Below, in pieces: positions 46,253 through 54,797 of a stretch of DNA of 64,000 nucleotides. Each line of letters starts with the position of its first letter. The first letter of the stretch is position 1. Origin of the DNA: Patulibacter americanus DSM 16676 (GTDB taxonomy: Bacteria > Actinomycetota > Thermoleophilia > Solirubrobacterales > Solirubrobacteraceae); NCBI RefSeq assembly GCF_000420025.1, contig NZ_ATUD01000004.1, forward strand, positions 230,136 to 294,135, written 5' to 3'. A program made the translations under genes and the position numbers. The notes beneath the pieces are model-generated. The model was not told the origin of the DNA and ran no database searches. It saw only the letters and a program-made list of their open reading frames with translations.

Positions 46253-48384
46253 GCGTCACCGTCTGGCCCGGCCGACCCTTCCCACTTGGTGCGATGTGGG
46301 ACGGGCAGGGCGTCAACTTCTCGCTGTACTCGCTGAACGCCGATCGCGTCGAGCTCTGCCTCTTCGACGACGACGACAACGAGACCCGCGTCCCCGTCGA
46401 GCAGCGCACCGCCCACCAGTGGCACTGCTACCTGCCCGACGCTCGGCCGGGCACCCGCTACGGCTACCGCGTCTACGGCCCGTACGACCCCGAGAACGGC
46501 CAGCGGTTCAACCCCGCCAAGCTGCTCATCGACCCGTACGCCAAGGCGATCGACGGCAGCGTCCAGTGGGACGCCGCCAACACGCTGCCCTACGTCCCCG
46601 GGGGCCCGGACACGACGGACGACGCCGACCTCGAGATCGACGACGAGGACTCGGCCCCGGCCATCCCGAAGTCCGTCGTGGTGGACGAGGCGTTCGACTG
46701 GGAGGGCGACCGCCGTCCCGAGCGTCCGTGGAACGAGACCGTCATCTACGAGACCCACGTCAAGGGCTTCACGATGACCCACCCCGAGGTCCGCGAGGAC
46801 CTGCGGGGCACGTACGCGGGCCTCGCGTCCGACGCGGCTCTGGGCTACCTCAAGGACCTCGGCGTCACCGCGGTCGAGCTGCTCCCCGTGCACCACATCG
46901 CCGACGAGTCGTTCCTCCACGACATGGGGCTGTCGAACTACTGGGGCTACGCCTCGATCGGCTACCTGGCCCCGCACTCGGGCTACTCCGCCAGTGGCAC
47001 CCGCGGCCAGCAGGTCACGGAGTTCAAGGGCATGGTCAAGGCCCTGCACAAGGCGGGTATCGAGGTCATCCTCGACGTGGTCTACAACCACACGGCCGAG
47101 GGCAACCACCTCGGGCCGATGCTCTCCATGAAGGGCGTCGACAACAAGACGTACTACCGCCTCGTCCCGGACGACCTGCACCACTACATGGACTACACGG
47201 GCACGGGCAACACGCTCGACGCCCGGCAGCCCGCCGTGCTGCGGATGATCATGGACTCGCTGCGGTACTTCGTCATCGAGTGCCACGTCGACGGCTTCCG
47301 CTTCGACCTCGCGTCGGCCCTGGCCCGCGAGCTCTACGACGTCGACCGCCTCTCGGCGTTCTTCGACACGATCCACCAGGACCCGGTCCTCTCACAGGTC
47401 AAGCTCATCGCCGAGCCGTGGGACGTCGGTCCCGGTGGCTACCAGGTGGGCAACTTCCCGGTGCTGTGGAGCGAGTGGAACGGCATCTACCGCGACGCCA
47501 TCCGCGACTTCTGGCGCGGCGAGGCCGGCGCGGCCGCGTTCGCCGAGCGCTTCTCGGGCTCCGCCGACCTCTACGAGAACGACGGCCGCGATCCCTTCGC
47601 GTCCATCAACTTCGTCACGGCGCACGACGGCTTCACGATGCGCGATCTCGTCACCTACAACGAGAAGCACAACGAGGCCAACCTCGAGGACAACAACGAC
47701 GGGACGGACGACAACCGCTCCTGGAACTGCGGCGTCGAGGGCGAGACGGACGACCCGGAGATCAACAAGCTCCGCCGGCGCCAGCAGCGCAACATGCTGA
47801 CGACGCTCCTGCTCTCCCAGGGCACCCCGATGCTCCTGGGCGGCGACGAGATCGGCCGCACGCAGCACGGCTCCAACAACGCGTGGTGCCAGGACAACGA
47901 GATCTCCTGGTACTCGTGGTCCGAGGAGGAGGACCAGCCGGAGCAGCTGGCCTTCACCCGTCGGCTGATCCAGCTGCGCAAGGATCACCCGGTCTTCCGC
48001 CGCCAGGAGTTCCTCCGCGGCCGCGACCCCGAGGGCGACACGCTGCCGGACGTCTGGTGGTTCCGGCCCGACGGCCACCGCATGACGAAGCGCGAGTGGG
48101 ACGACGCCGACTGCCACCTGCTCGGCGTGTTCCTCAACGGCGAGGCGATCGCCGACCGCACCCTGAAGGGCGAGCCGCTGCAGGACGACTCGTTCGTGCT
48201 GCTGGTCAACGCCCACCACGAGGACGCCACGTTCGTGCTGCCCAACGCCACCTACGGCGAGGCCTGGACGCACGAGCTGTGCACGTTCGATCCGGCGATC
48301 GAGCCGGGAGAGGGCCGCTTCGAGGCCCGCTCCGAGGTCGTCGTCCCCTGTCGTTCCATCAAGGTCCTCAAGCGCACCCCATGA
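46249..48384 (+). CDS. glgX: Glycogen debranching enzyme GlgX/TreX
   Basis: 711 residues, ATG at 46249 (ATGA overlap with treZ). An isoamylase-type enzyme that cuts alpha-1,6 branches so that TreY can act on linear chains. CBM48 start (WPGRPFPLGAMWDGQGVNFSLYS), GH13_11 barrel with YETHVKGFTMTHPEV, ELLPVHHIADESF, nucleophile Asp in HVDGFRFDLASALAREL, Glu in LIAEPWDVGPGGYQVGNFP and VTAHDGFTMRDLV with YNEKHNEANLEDNNDG. Placed between treZ and treY, it completes the classical TreX-TreY-TreZ set. Confidence 0.96.
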   Translation: MSVTVWPGRPFPLGAMWDGQGVNFSLYSLNADRVELCLFDDDDNETRVPVEQRTAHQWHCYLPDARPGTRYGYRVYGPYDPENGQRFNPAKLLIDPYAKAIDGSVQWDAANTLPYVPGGPDTTDDADLEIDDEDSAPAIPKSVVVDEAFDWEGDRRPERPWNETVIYETHVKGFTMTHPEVREDLRGTYAGLASDAALGYLKDLGVTAVELLPVHHIADESFLHDMGLSNYWGYASIGYLAPHSGYSASGTRGQQVTEFKGMVKALHKAGIEVILDVVYNHTAEGNHLGPMLSMKGVDNKTYYRLVPDDLHHYMDYTGTGNTLDARQPAVLRMIMDSLRYFVIECHVDGFRFDLASALARELYDVDRLSAFFDTIHQDPVLSQVKLIAEPWDVGPGGYQVGNFPVLWSEWNGIYRDAIRDFWRGEAGAAAFAERFSGSADLYENDGRDPFASINFVTAHDGFTMRDLVTYNEKHNEANLEDNNDGTDDNRSWNCGVEGETDDPEINKLRRRQQRNMLTTLLLSQGTPMLLGGDEIGRTQHGSNNAWCQDNEISWYSWSEEEDQPEQLAFTRRLIQLRKDHPVFRRQEFLRGRDPEGDTLPDVWWFRPDGHRMTKREWDDADCHLLGVFLNGEAIADRTLKGEPLQDDSFVLLVNAHHEDATFVLPNATYGEAWTHELCTFDPAIEPGEGRFEARSEVVVPCRSIKVLKRTP

Positions 48385-50444
48385 GCATCCCCCGGGCCAC
48401 CTACCGCCTCCAGCTCACGCCCGACCTCGACTTCACGGCGGTGTCGGACCTCGTCCCGTACCTCCGCGACCTCGGGATCTCGCACCTCTACCTGTCGCCG
48501 TCGCTGACGGCCCGCTCGGGCTCGACGCACGGTTACGACGTCGTCGACCCGACAACGGTCTCCGAGGCGCTCGGCGGCGAGGAGGGGCTGCGCGAGCTGG
48601 CGCGTCAGGGGCTCGGGATCGTGCTGGACATCGTCCCCAACCACATGGGGACGGGCGACGAGAACCGCTGGTGGTCCGACGAGGACGAGCGCGTGCGCGT
48701 CTTCGACTACGACCCGGAGGACGGCTGGTACCGCCGCTTCTTCGACATCGACGACCTCGCCGGCGTGCGGGTGGAGGACCCCGAGGTCTTCGAGCTCACG
48801 CACCGCAAGGTCCTCGACCTCGTGAAGGACGGCGTGGTCGACGGCCTGCGGATCGACCACCCCGACGGCCTCGCCGACCCGGCCGGCTACCTGCGCCGGC
48901 TGCGCGACGAGGGCGTAGAGCACGTCTGGGTCGAGAAGATCCTGAGCGCGCAGCACCCCGTCGAGGAGCTGCCCGAGTGGCCCGTGGAGGGCACCGTCGG
49001 CTACGAGTTCCTCGGCGACGCCACGGCGCTGTTCGTCGACCCGGCGGGGGAGGGCGTCCTCACGGACCTCGCCGCCGACATCACGGGCGAGGCCCGGCCG
49101 TTTCCCGAGGTGGCCCTCGAGACCCAGATCGAGCAGGCCACGACGACCTTCGCCCGCGAGGTCGCCCGGCTGCGCACGCTGCTCGACGTGCCCGGCATCG
49201 CCGACGCACTCGCGACGCTGCCCGTCTACCGCACCTACGTCGAGCCGGCGGCGGGTCCGGACGCCGTCTCCGCCGCCGACCGCGCCGTGATCGCGGCGTC
49301 CGGCGCCCCCGAGGCGCTCCAGCGCGCGCTGCTGCTCCAGGACGGCGGGCACGAGGACTTCGTCGTCAAGTTCCAGCAGACATCGCCGCCCGTCACCGCG
49401 AAGGGCGTCGAGGACACCGCGTTCTACCGCTACGTCCGGCTGCTGGCGCTGAACGAGGTCGGCCACGAACCGGACCGCTTCTCGCTCTCCGTCGTCGACT
49501 TCCACGACCGCAACCTGCAGCGCGCCGAGCGCACGCCGCACGGCCTGCTCGCGACGCAGACCCACGACACGAAGCGCTCCGGTGACGCCCGCGCCCGCAT
49601 CGGGGCGCTGGCCTCGATCGCCGACGAGTGGCGCGAGCGCGTGCTGCGCTGGCGCGAGTTGAACGGCGAGCTGCGCCCGGACGGCATCCCGGACGGCACG
49701 GAGGAGCTCACGATCTACCAGACGCTCGTCGGCGTCTGGCCGATCGACCGGGAGCGCCTGGAGCAGTTCCTCGAGAAGGCGATGCGCGAGGCCAAGCGCA
49801 ACACCACGTGGGCGGACCCCGACGAGGCCCACGAGTCGCGCGTGAAGGCGTTTGCCACCGCGCTGCTCACGCACCGCCCCTTCCTCGACGACTTCGAGCC
49901 GTTCGTGGCCCGGGTGACCGCGGAGGGGCGCCGCTCGGCGCTGGCCCAGACGCTCCTCAAGCTCACCGTCCCCGGCGTCCCGGACATCTACAACGGCGAC
50001 GAGCTCGAGTCGCTCAGCCTCGTCGACCCGGACAACCGTCGGCCGGTCGACTGGGCCCGTCGAGCCGAGCTGCTGACGACCGTCCGCGGGGCCGACGCCA
50101 CCGGACTCGACGCCTTCGACGACGCCGACACCCGCAAGCTCGCGCTCATCGCGCGCACGCTGGACCTCCGGACCCGGCGCGAGGAGGCCTTCGCCACCGG
50201 CGAGTACCGCCCGCTGGACGCCGGCGACGGCGTCTGCGCGTTCACCCGCGGCGACGACGTGCTCGTGGTGGTCGGCGTGCGGGACTGGGCCGACGCCCGG
50301 ATCGACGCGCCGGCCGGGCTCTCCGGCACGTGGCGCAGCGTGTTGGGCGCGGCCGATGTCCGGCTCGACGGCTCGGTCGCGGTCGCCGACGTCGTGGACG
50401 GGTCCGGCATCGCGCTGCTCGAGCGGGTCGCCGACGCCCGGTGA
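48381..50444 (+). CDS. treY: Malto-oligosyltrehalose synthase TreY
   Basis: 687 residues, ATG at 48381 (ATGA overlap). It converts the reducing end of a maltodextrin to a trehalosyl end. GH13_26 features: IPRATYRLQL, LGISHLYLSPSLTARSGSTHGYDVVD, DIVPNHMG, nucleophile Asp in VDGLRIDHPDGLADP, Glu in VWVEKIL, the long helical insert, KGVEDTAFYRY, TQTHDTKRSGDARARI and a LTVPGVPDIYNGDE C-terminal region. It is somewhat shorter than the usual 700-780 residues. Its stop overlaps the next GTG. Confidence 0.96.
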   Translation: MSIPRATYRLQLTPDLDFTAVSDLVPYLRDLGISHLYLSPSLTARSGSTHGYDVVDPTTVSEALGGEEGLRELARQGLGIVLDIVPNHMGTGDENRWWSDEDERVRVFDYDPEDGWYRRFFDIDDLAGVRVEDPEVFELTHRKVLDLVKDGVVDGLRIDHPDGLADPAGYLRRLRDEGVEHVWVEKILSAQHPVEELPEWPVEGTVGYEFLGDATALFVDPAGEGVLTDLAADITGEARPFPEVALETQIEQATTTFAREVARLRTLLDVPGIADALATLPVYRTYVEPAAGPDAVSAADRAVIAASGAPEALQRALLLQDGGHEDFVVKFQQTSPPVTAKGVEDTAFYRYVRLLALNEVGHEPDRFSLSVVDFHDRNLQRAERTPHGLLATQTHDTKRSGDARARIGALASIADEWRERVLRWRELNGELRPDGIPDGTEELTIYQTLVGVWPIDRERLEQFLEKAMREAKRNTTWADPDEAHESRVKAFATALLTHRPFLDDFEPFVARVTAEGRRSALAQTLLKLTVPGVPDIYNGDELESLSLVDPDNRRPVDWARRAELLTTVRGADATGLDAFDDADTRKLALIARTLDLRTRREEAFATGEYRPLDAGDGVCAFTRGDDVLVVVGVRDWADARIDAPAGLSGTWRSVLGAADVRLDGSVAVADVVDGSGIALLERVADAR

Positions 50445-51724
50445 CGGCACCGAGCGTTCTCACGCTCTCCTGGGAGTACCCACCGGTCGTCGAGGGCGGT
50501 CTGGCCCGGCACGTCGCCGGGCTCTCGGCCGGCCTCGTCCGCCGCGGTGCCGGCGTGCACGTCCTCACGCGGGGCGTGGACGCCGAGCCCCCGACGCCGG
50601 CCGCCGACGGCGTGGTCGTCCAGCGGGTGGCGCGGCCCGCGCCGCCCGCGGGGCTCGACGCGTTCCTCGCCTGGGTCGACGCGCTCGGCGACGAGCTGCT
50701 CGAAGCGGGGCTCGTCGCGGCGCGCACCCGGCGCCCCGACGTCGTGCACGGCCACGACTGGCTCGTGGCCCGGCCGGCGGCCGCGCTCGCGGACGCCCTC
50801 GGCGTCCCGTTCGTCACGACGGTCCACGCCACGGAGCACGGCCGGCACCGCGGGTGGGTGCAGAAGCACCCGCAGTCGCACGTCCACGCCGAGGAGCAGG
50901 CGATGATGGACCGCGCGGACGCGGTGCTCGTCTGCTCCGCGTTCATGCGCCGGCACGTCCTCGACGTGTTCGGCGCGGCCCCGGACGACGTGCTCGTGGT
51001 CCGCAACGGCATCGACCCGGTGCCGCCGGTGGACGAGGATCGCGTGCGCGCCCTGCGCGACCGCCTGGCGCCCGGGGGCGAGACGCTCGTCCTGCTCGCG
51101 GGACGGCTGGTCTACGAGAAGGGGTTCCAGGTCGCGCTCGAGGCGTTCGCGCGCGTCCGTGCGGCCACCGCGCCCGCCGCGCCGCCGGCGCGGATGGTCG
51201 TGGCCGGCTCCGGACCCCACGGGGACGAGCTGCGCGCACAGACGACCCGCCTGGGGCTCGACGACGACGTCACCTTCCTGGGCTGGAGCGACGACGGCAC
51301 GCTGCCGGCGCTCTACCGGGCGGCGGACGTCTGCCTGGTGCCGTCCCTGTACGAGCCCTTCGGCCTCGTCGCACTCGAGGCGATGCGGGGCGGCTGCGCG
51401 GTCGTGGCCGGCGCGACCGGCGGCCTGCGTGAGGTCGTGGTCGACGGCACCGGCATCCGCGTCCCGCCCGACGACGCCCGCGCCCTGGCCGCGGCCCTGC
51501 GCCGGCTGCTCGACGAGCCGCGTCTGCGCGACCGGCTCGTGACCGCCGGCGCCCGCCATGCGGCGCGGTTCTCGTGGGACGAGGCCGCCGAGCAGGCGCT
51601 GGCGGCCTACACCCGCCTCGGGGTCCTGCCGCGCACGGCGGCAGGCCCGGAGACGGCCCGTCCGGAGTCCGGCGTCGGCGCCGGCGTCGCGGACGCCCTG
51701 GTCGACGTCCCCGTCCTGCGCTAG
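50441..51724 (+). CDS. GT4-family glucosyltransferase (glycogen synthase/GlgM-like)
   Basis: 427 residues from GTG at 50441, overlapping treY as GTGA. A GT-B retaining glycosyltransferase: the Gly-rich N-terminal loop [64 protein letters not shown] and the donor-binding [22 protein letters not shown] with its E-x7-E. SWEYPP plus HVxG is typical of actinobacterial GT4 enzymes that use ADP-glucose, either as glycogen synthase or as GlgM (maltose-1-phosphate synthase). Last gene of the operon; either activity would feed the GlgE pathway. I cannot tell which from sequence. Confidence 0.85.
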   Translation: MTAPSVLTLSWEYPPVVEGGLARHVAGLSAGLVRRGAGVHVLTRGVDAEPPTPAADGVVVQRVARPAPPAGLDAFLAWVDALGDELLEAGLVAARTRRPDVVHGHDWLVARPAAALADALGVPFVTTVHATEHGRHRGWVQKHPQSHVHAEEQAMMDRADAVLVCSAFMRRHVLDVFGAAPDDVLVVRNGIDPVPPVDEDRVRALRDRLAPGGETLVLLAGRLVYEKGFQVALEAFARVRAATAPAAPPARMVVAGSGPHGDELRAQTTRLGLDDDVTFLGWSDDGTLPALYRAADVCLVPSLYEPFGLVALEAMRGGCAVVAGATGGLREVVVDGTGIRVPPDDARALAAALRRLLDEPRLRDRLVTAGARHAARFSWDEAAEQALAAYTRLGVLPRTAAGPETARPESGVGAGVADALVDVPVLR

Positions 51725-51727
51725 GGT
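51722..51727 (+). promoter_or_regulatory. -10 box of thiC overlapping the GT4 stop codon
   Basis: TAGGGT includes the TAG stop of the glucosyltransferase. Transcription from here would begin near 51734, just before the riboswitch. Confidence 0.4.
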
Positions 51728-51740
51728 CGCCGCACCACAC

Positions 51741-51822
51741 ATCCGGGGAGTCCCATGGAGGGGCTGAGAGGGCGCTGCCGCGCCGACCCGACGACCTGAT
51801 CCGGTTCATGCCGGCGGAGGGA
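51741..51822 (+). promoter_or_regulatory. TPP riboswitch (THI element)
   Basis: The conserved elements appear in order: GGGGAGTCC, GGGCTGAGAG (CTGAGA at 51764-51769, pyrimidine sensor), GACCC, CTGATCCGG (from 51796), the CCGG-TTCATG-CCGG hairpin (51801-51814) and GCGGAGGGA (51814-51822). The thiC Shine-Dalgarno sequence (GGAGGGAG) is part of the 3' strand of the aptamer, so TPP binding probably blocks ribosome access. Boundaries are approximate. Confidence 0.93.
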
Positions 51823-51828
51823 GCATCC

Positions 51829-53211
51829 ATGGAACGCCACGTCTTCGACGACGGGGGAGCGCCGCGTACGCAGCTGCGGGCGGCGCGCGAGGGAACGGTG
51901 ACGCCGGAGCTGGCGCGCGTCGCCGAGCGGGAGGGCCTCGAGCCCGAGACCGTGCGCGCCGAGGTGGCCCGCGGCCGCATGGTCGTGCCCGCCAACCTCC
52001 ACCACGGGGCGCTCGACCCGATGGGCATCGGCCTGCGGGCGCGGGTCAAGATCAACGCCAACATCGGGTCGAGCCCGACGACCAGCTCGCTGGAGGACGA
52101 GGTGGACAAGCTCGCGCTCGCGCAGCGCTGGGGGGCCGACACGGTGATGGACCTCTCGACCGGCAAGCGGATCGCACAGACGCGCGGCGCGATCCTCGCC
52201 GCGGCCACCGTGCCGATCGGCACCGTTCCGATCTACGAGGCGCTCGAGCGTGTGAAGCGCCCGGAGGACCTGTCGATCGGACTGCTGCTCGAGGTGATCG
52301 AGGAGCAGGCGCTGCAGGGCGTGGACTACATGACGATCCACGCCGGCGTGCTGCTGGAGCACCTCGCGCTCTGCCAGCACCGCACGACGGGGATCGTCTC
52401 CCGCGGCGGCGGGTTGCTCGCGCGGTGGATGGTCCACCACGAGCGCCAGAACCCGCTCCACGAGCAGTTCGACGCCGTGCTGGCGATCTGCGCACGGCAC
52501 GACGTGACGATCTCCCTCGGCGACGGCCTGCGCCCCGGCTCGATCGCCGACGCCTCGGACGCCGCGCAGTTCGCCGAGCTCGACACGCTCGGCGACCTCG
52601 TCGGCCGCTGCTGGGACGCCGACGTGCAGTGCATGGTCGAGGGTCCGGGTCACGTGCCGCTTCACCAGCTGCAGGAGAACGTCGAGCGCCAGCAGCGCGT
52701 GTGTCGCGAGGCGCCCTTCTACACGCTCGGCCCGCTCGTCACGGACGTCGCGCCCGGCTACGACCACATCACGTCGGCGATCGGGGCGGCCGTCGTGGGC
52801 TGGCACGGGACCTCGATGCTGTGTTATGTCACCCCGAAGGAGCATCTCGGGCTCCCCGACGCGGAGGACGTCAAGCAGGGGCTGATCGCCTACCGGATCG
52901 CCGCGCATGCGGCCGACCTTGCCCGCGGCGGCGCGCACGGGGCACGGGCGGCCCGGTGGGACCGCGAGCTCTCGCGGGCGCGGTTCGACTTCGACTGGAA
53001 CCGGCAGTTCGACCTCGCCGTCGATCCCGACACGGCGCGCGGCATGCACGACGAGACGCTCGGCGACGAGTACTTCAAGACGGCGGAGTTCTGCTCGATG
53101 TGCGGGCCGAAGTACTGCCCGATGCACAACTTCCGCGACGTCGACTGGGGCCGCCTGGGCGACCTGGCCGCGCGACGGGCCCGCGAGGTGGGTGGGGCGC
53201 CGACGCGCTAG
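51829..53211 (+). CDS. thiC: Phosphomethylpyrimidine synthase ThiC
   Basis: 460 residues, ATG at 51829, seven bases after the riboswitch. A radical SAM enzyme that rearranges aminoimidazole ribotide to HMP phosphate for thiamine. Signature: [81 protein letters not shown] and the C-terminal 4Fe-4S motif CSMCGPKYC (Cys422, Cys425, Cys430). It is the short form without the N-terminal ThiC-associated domain. No other thi gene is nearby; ThDP made here also serves MenD. Confidence 0.97.
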   Translation: MERHVFDDGGAPRTQLRAAREGTVTPELARVAEREGLEPETVRAEVARGRMVVPANLHHGALDPMGIGLRARVKINANIGSSPTTSSLEDEVDKLALAQRWGADTVMDLSTGKRIAQTRGAILAAATVPIGTVPIYEALERVKRPEDLSIGLLLEVIEEQALQGVDYMTIHAGVLLEHLALCQHRTTGIVSRGGGLLARWMVHHERQNPLHEQFDAVLAICARHDVTISLGDGLRPGSIADASDAAQFAELDTLGDLVGRCWDADVQCMVEGPGHVPLHQLQENVERQQRVCREAPFYTLGPLVTDVAPGYDHITSAIGAAVVGWHGTSMLCYVTPKEHLGLPDAEDVKQGLIAYRIAAHAADLARGGAHGARAARWDRELSRARFDFDWNRQFDLAVDPDTARGMHDETLGDEYFKTAEFCSMCGPKYCPMHNFRDVDWGRLGDLAARRAREVGGAPTR

Positions 53212-53226
53212 GCGCGGGCGGCGGGG

Positions 53227-53252
53227 CCGGGCCGCGCGGGGGCGCGGCCCGG
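53227..53252. terminator. Hairpin between thiC and the convergent small gene
   Basis: CCGGGCCGCGC-GGGG-GCGCGGCCCGG, an 11-bp perfect stem with a 4-base loop, 15 bases from each gene end. Probably bidirectional; no T-tract. Confidence 0.7.
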
Positions 53253-53266
53253 CGGCCGTCGGTGGG

Positions 53267-53470
53267 TCAGACCGCCGCGGGGCGGCCGGAGTCCCAGCCC
53301 GCCTGCACGGTCACGCGGCAGTGGCCGAGGGCCTGCGCGTCGATCGCGTCGGGCGCGTGCCCGTCGTCGACGACGACGTCGTCGATGTGACCGCGCTGCT
53401 GGGCCAGGGTGGCCAGGACGCGCCGGTCGCGGTCCGTGGTGTCCAGGATGGGAGTCGTCGTACGGGTCAT
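53267..53470 (-). CDS. Small protein of unknown function, 67 residues
   Basis: ATG at 53470 follows GGAGG with ideal spacing, one of the best ribosome-binding sites here, and the frame ends at 53267. The protein begins MTRTTTPILDTTDRDRR, has an acidic middle (HIDDVVVDDGHAPD) and a single Cys in GHCRVTVQAGWDSG. No membrane segment, signal or known domain is recognised. It faces thiC across a strong hairpin and diverges from ilvE across 279 bases. The ribosome-binding site and flanking signals favour a real gene. Confidence 0.6.
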   Translation of the reverse strand: MTRTTTPILDTTDRDRRVLATLAQQRGHIDDVVVDDGHAPDAIDAQALGHCRVTVQAGWDSGRPAAV

Positions 53471-53682
53471 GGAATCCTCCGTGCGCCGGGGGTCCGAGTG
53501 GCGGCCCCGTGGGGCCGGTGCCCGACGTCTGTACTGCACGGTAGGGCCGTACACGTCGTGGGTCCACCGTGGCGACCGGGACGTGCGACGGATGGGGGGT
53601 GGTGCGCCGACGCCGTCGCCGGGGGCGCCGGGACCGGACGCGCGGGGGGTGCCGGGGCCGTCGGCCCGAGGCGCCTCCGCGC

Positions 53683-53688
53683 TAGCAT
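53683..53688 (+). promoter_or_regulatory. Candidate -10 box of ilvE
   Basis: TAGCAT, 61 bases before the GTG at 53750. The rest of 53471-53749 shows only GC-rich sequence and no convincing further signal. Confidence 0.35.
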
Positions 53689-53749
53689 CGGGCGATCGTC
53701 CGCCGGCTCCGCTGCCGTGCGGACGGGTCGACGCGACGAGGGGGCCAGG

Positions 53750-54688
53750 GTGCCGCAGGGCGAATTCATCTGGAAGAACGGCGAGCTGGTCCCGTGGGCC
53801 GACGCGCAGGTCCACGTCCTCACGCACGCCCTCCACTACGGCACGGGCGTCTTCGAGGGGATCCGCTGCTACGACACCGAGGCGTTCGGCCCGGCGATCT
53901 TCCGGCACCAGGAGCACGTCGACCGGCTGTTCAAGTCGGCCGAGCTCTACTACATGCCGGTCCCCTACACGCGGGAGCAGATCCGCCAGGCGACGCTCGA
54001 GACGGTCGCCGCCAACGGCCTGCGCTCGTGCTACATCCGCCCGCTCGTGTTCCGCGGCGAGGGCCCCATGGGTCTCAGCCCGCTGGACTCGCCCGTCGAC
54101 GTGATCATCGCCCCGTGGGAGTGGGGTTCGTACCTCGGCGACGAGGGCAAGGCGAACGGCGTGCGCGCCAAGATCTCCTCCTGGCGGCGTCTCTCGCCCG
54201 CCGGCCTGATCCCGCACGCGAAGGCGACGGGCCAGTACCTCAACTCCGTGCTCGCGAAGATCGAGGTCACGAAGGCCGGCTACGAGGAGGCGATCCTCCT
54301 CGACGACCGCGGCATGGTCTGCGAGGGCTCCGGCGAGAACATCTTCGTCGTGCAGGAGGGCCGCATCGTCACGCCGCCCCAGTCGGCGTCGATCCTCGAC
54401 GGCATCAACCGCCGCTCCGCGATGCAGGTCGCACGCGACCTGGGCTTCGAGGTCGTCGAGCGCGACCTCGCCCGCGCCGAGCTCTACCTCGCCGACGAGA
54501 TCTTCCTTACCGGTACCGCGGCCGAGCTCACGCCGGTGCGCGAGGTCGACGACCACGCCGTCGGAACCGGCAAGCCCGGCCCCGTCACGCGCGAGGTCCA
54601 GCGGGTCTTCGAGGACGCGCTGCACGGCCGCGACGAGCGGTACCACGGCTGGCTGGACCCGGTCCCGGCCCGCGACGGGGCCCGCTGA
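53750..54688 (+). CDS. ilvE: Branched-chain amino acid aminotransferase
   Basis: 312 residues from GTG at 53750, preceded by GAGGGG. A fold-type IV PLP enzyme, the last step of valine, leucine and isoleucine synthesis. Family segments: EFIWKNGELVPWADAQVHVLTHALHYGTGVFEGIRCY, RLFKSAELYYMPVPYT, SCYIRPLVFRG, PLP lysine in HAKATGQYLN (Lys158), GSGENIFVV, SILDGINRRS and LTGTAAELTPV. The start was chosen because EFIWKNGE is the usual N-terminus. The gap to cimA is 109 bases. Confidence 0.95.
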   Translation: MPQGEFIWKNGELVPWADAQVHVLTHALHYGTGVFEGIRCYDTEAFGPAIFRHQEHVDRLFKSAELYYMPVPYTREQIRQATLETVAANGLRSCYIRPLVFRGEGPMGLSPLDSPVDVIIAPWEWGSYLGDEGKANGVRAKISSWRRLSPAGLIPHAKATGQYLNSVLAKIEVTKAGYEEAILLDDRGMVCEGSGENIFVVQEGRIVTPPQSASILDGINRRSAMQVARDLGFEVVERDLARAELYLADEIFLTGTAAELTPVREVDDHAVGTGKPGPVTREVQRVFEDALHGRDERYHGWLDPVPARDGAR

Positions 54689-54797
54689 GGTGCGTCCCCT
54701 CGCGCCGGGCGGGCGGCGAATTCTCTAGGGGCACCGGGCCGTCGCGGCGCGGAGGCCCCTCGCCGACCCCGCCGACCCACGCACAGGACCCCGACCG

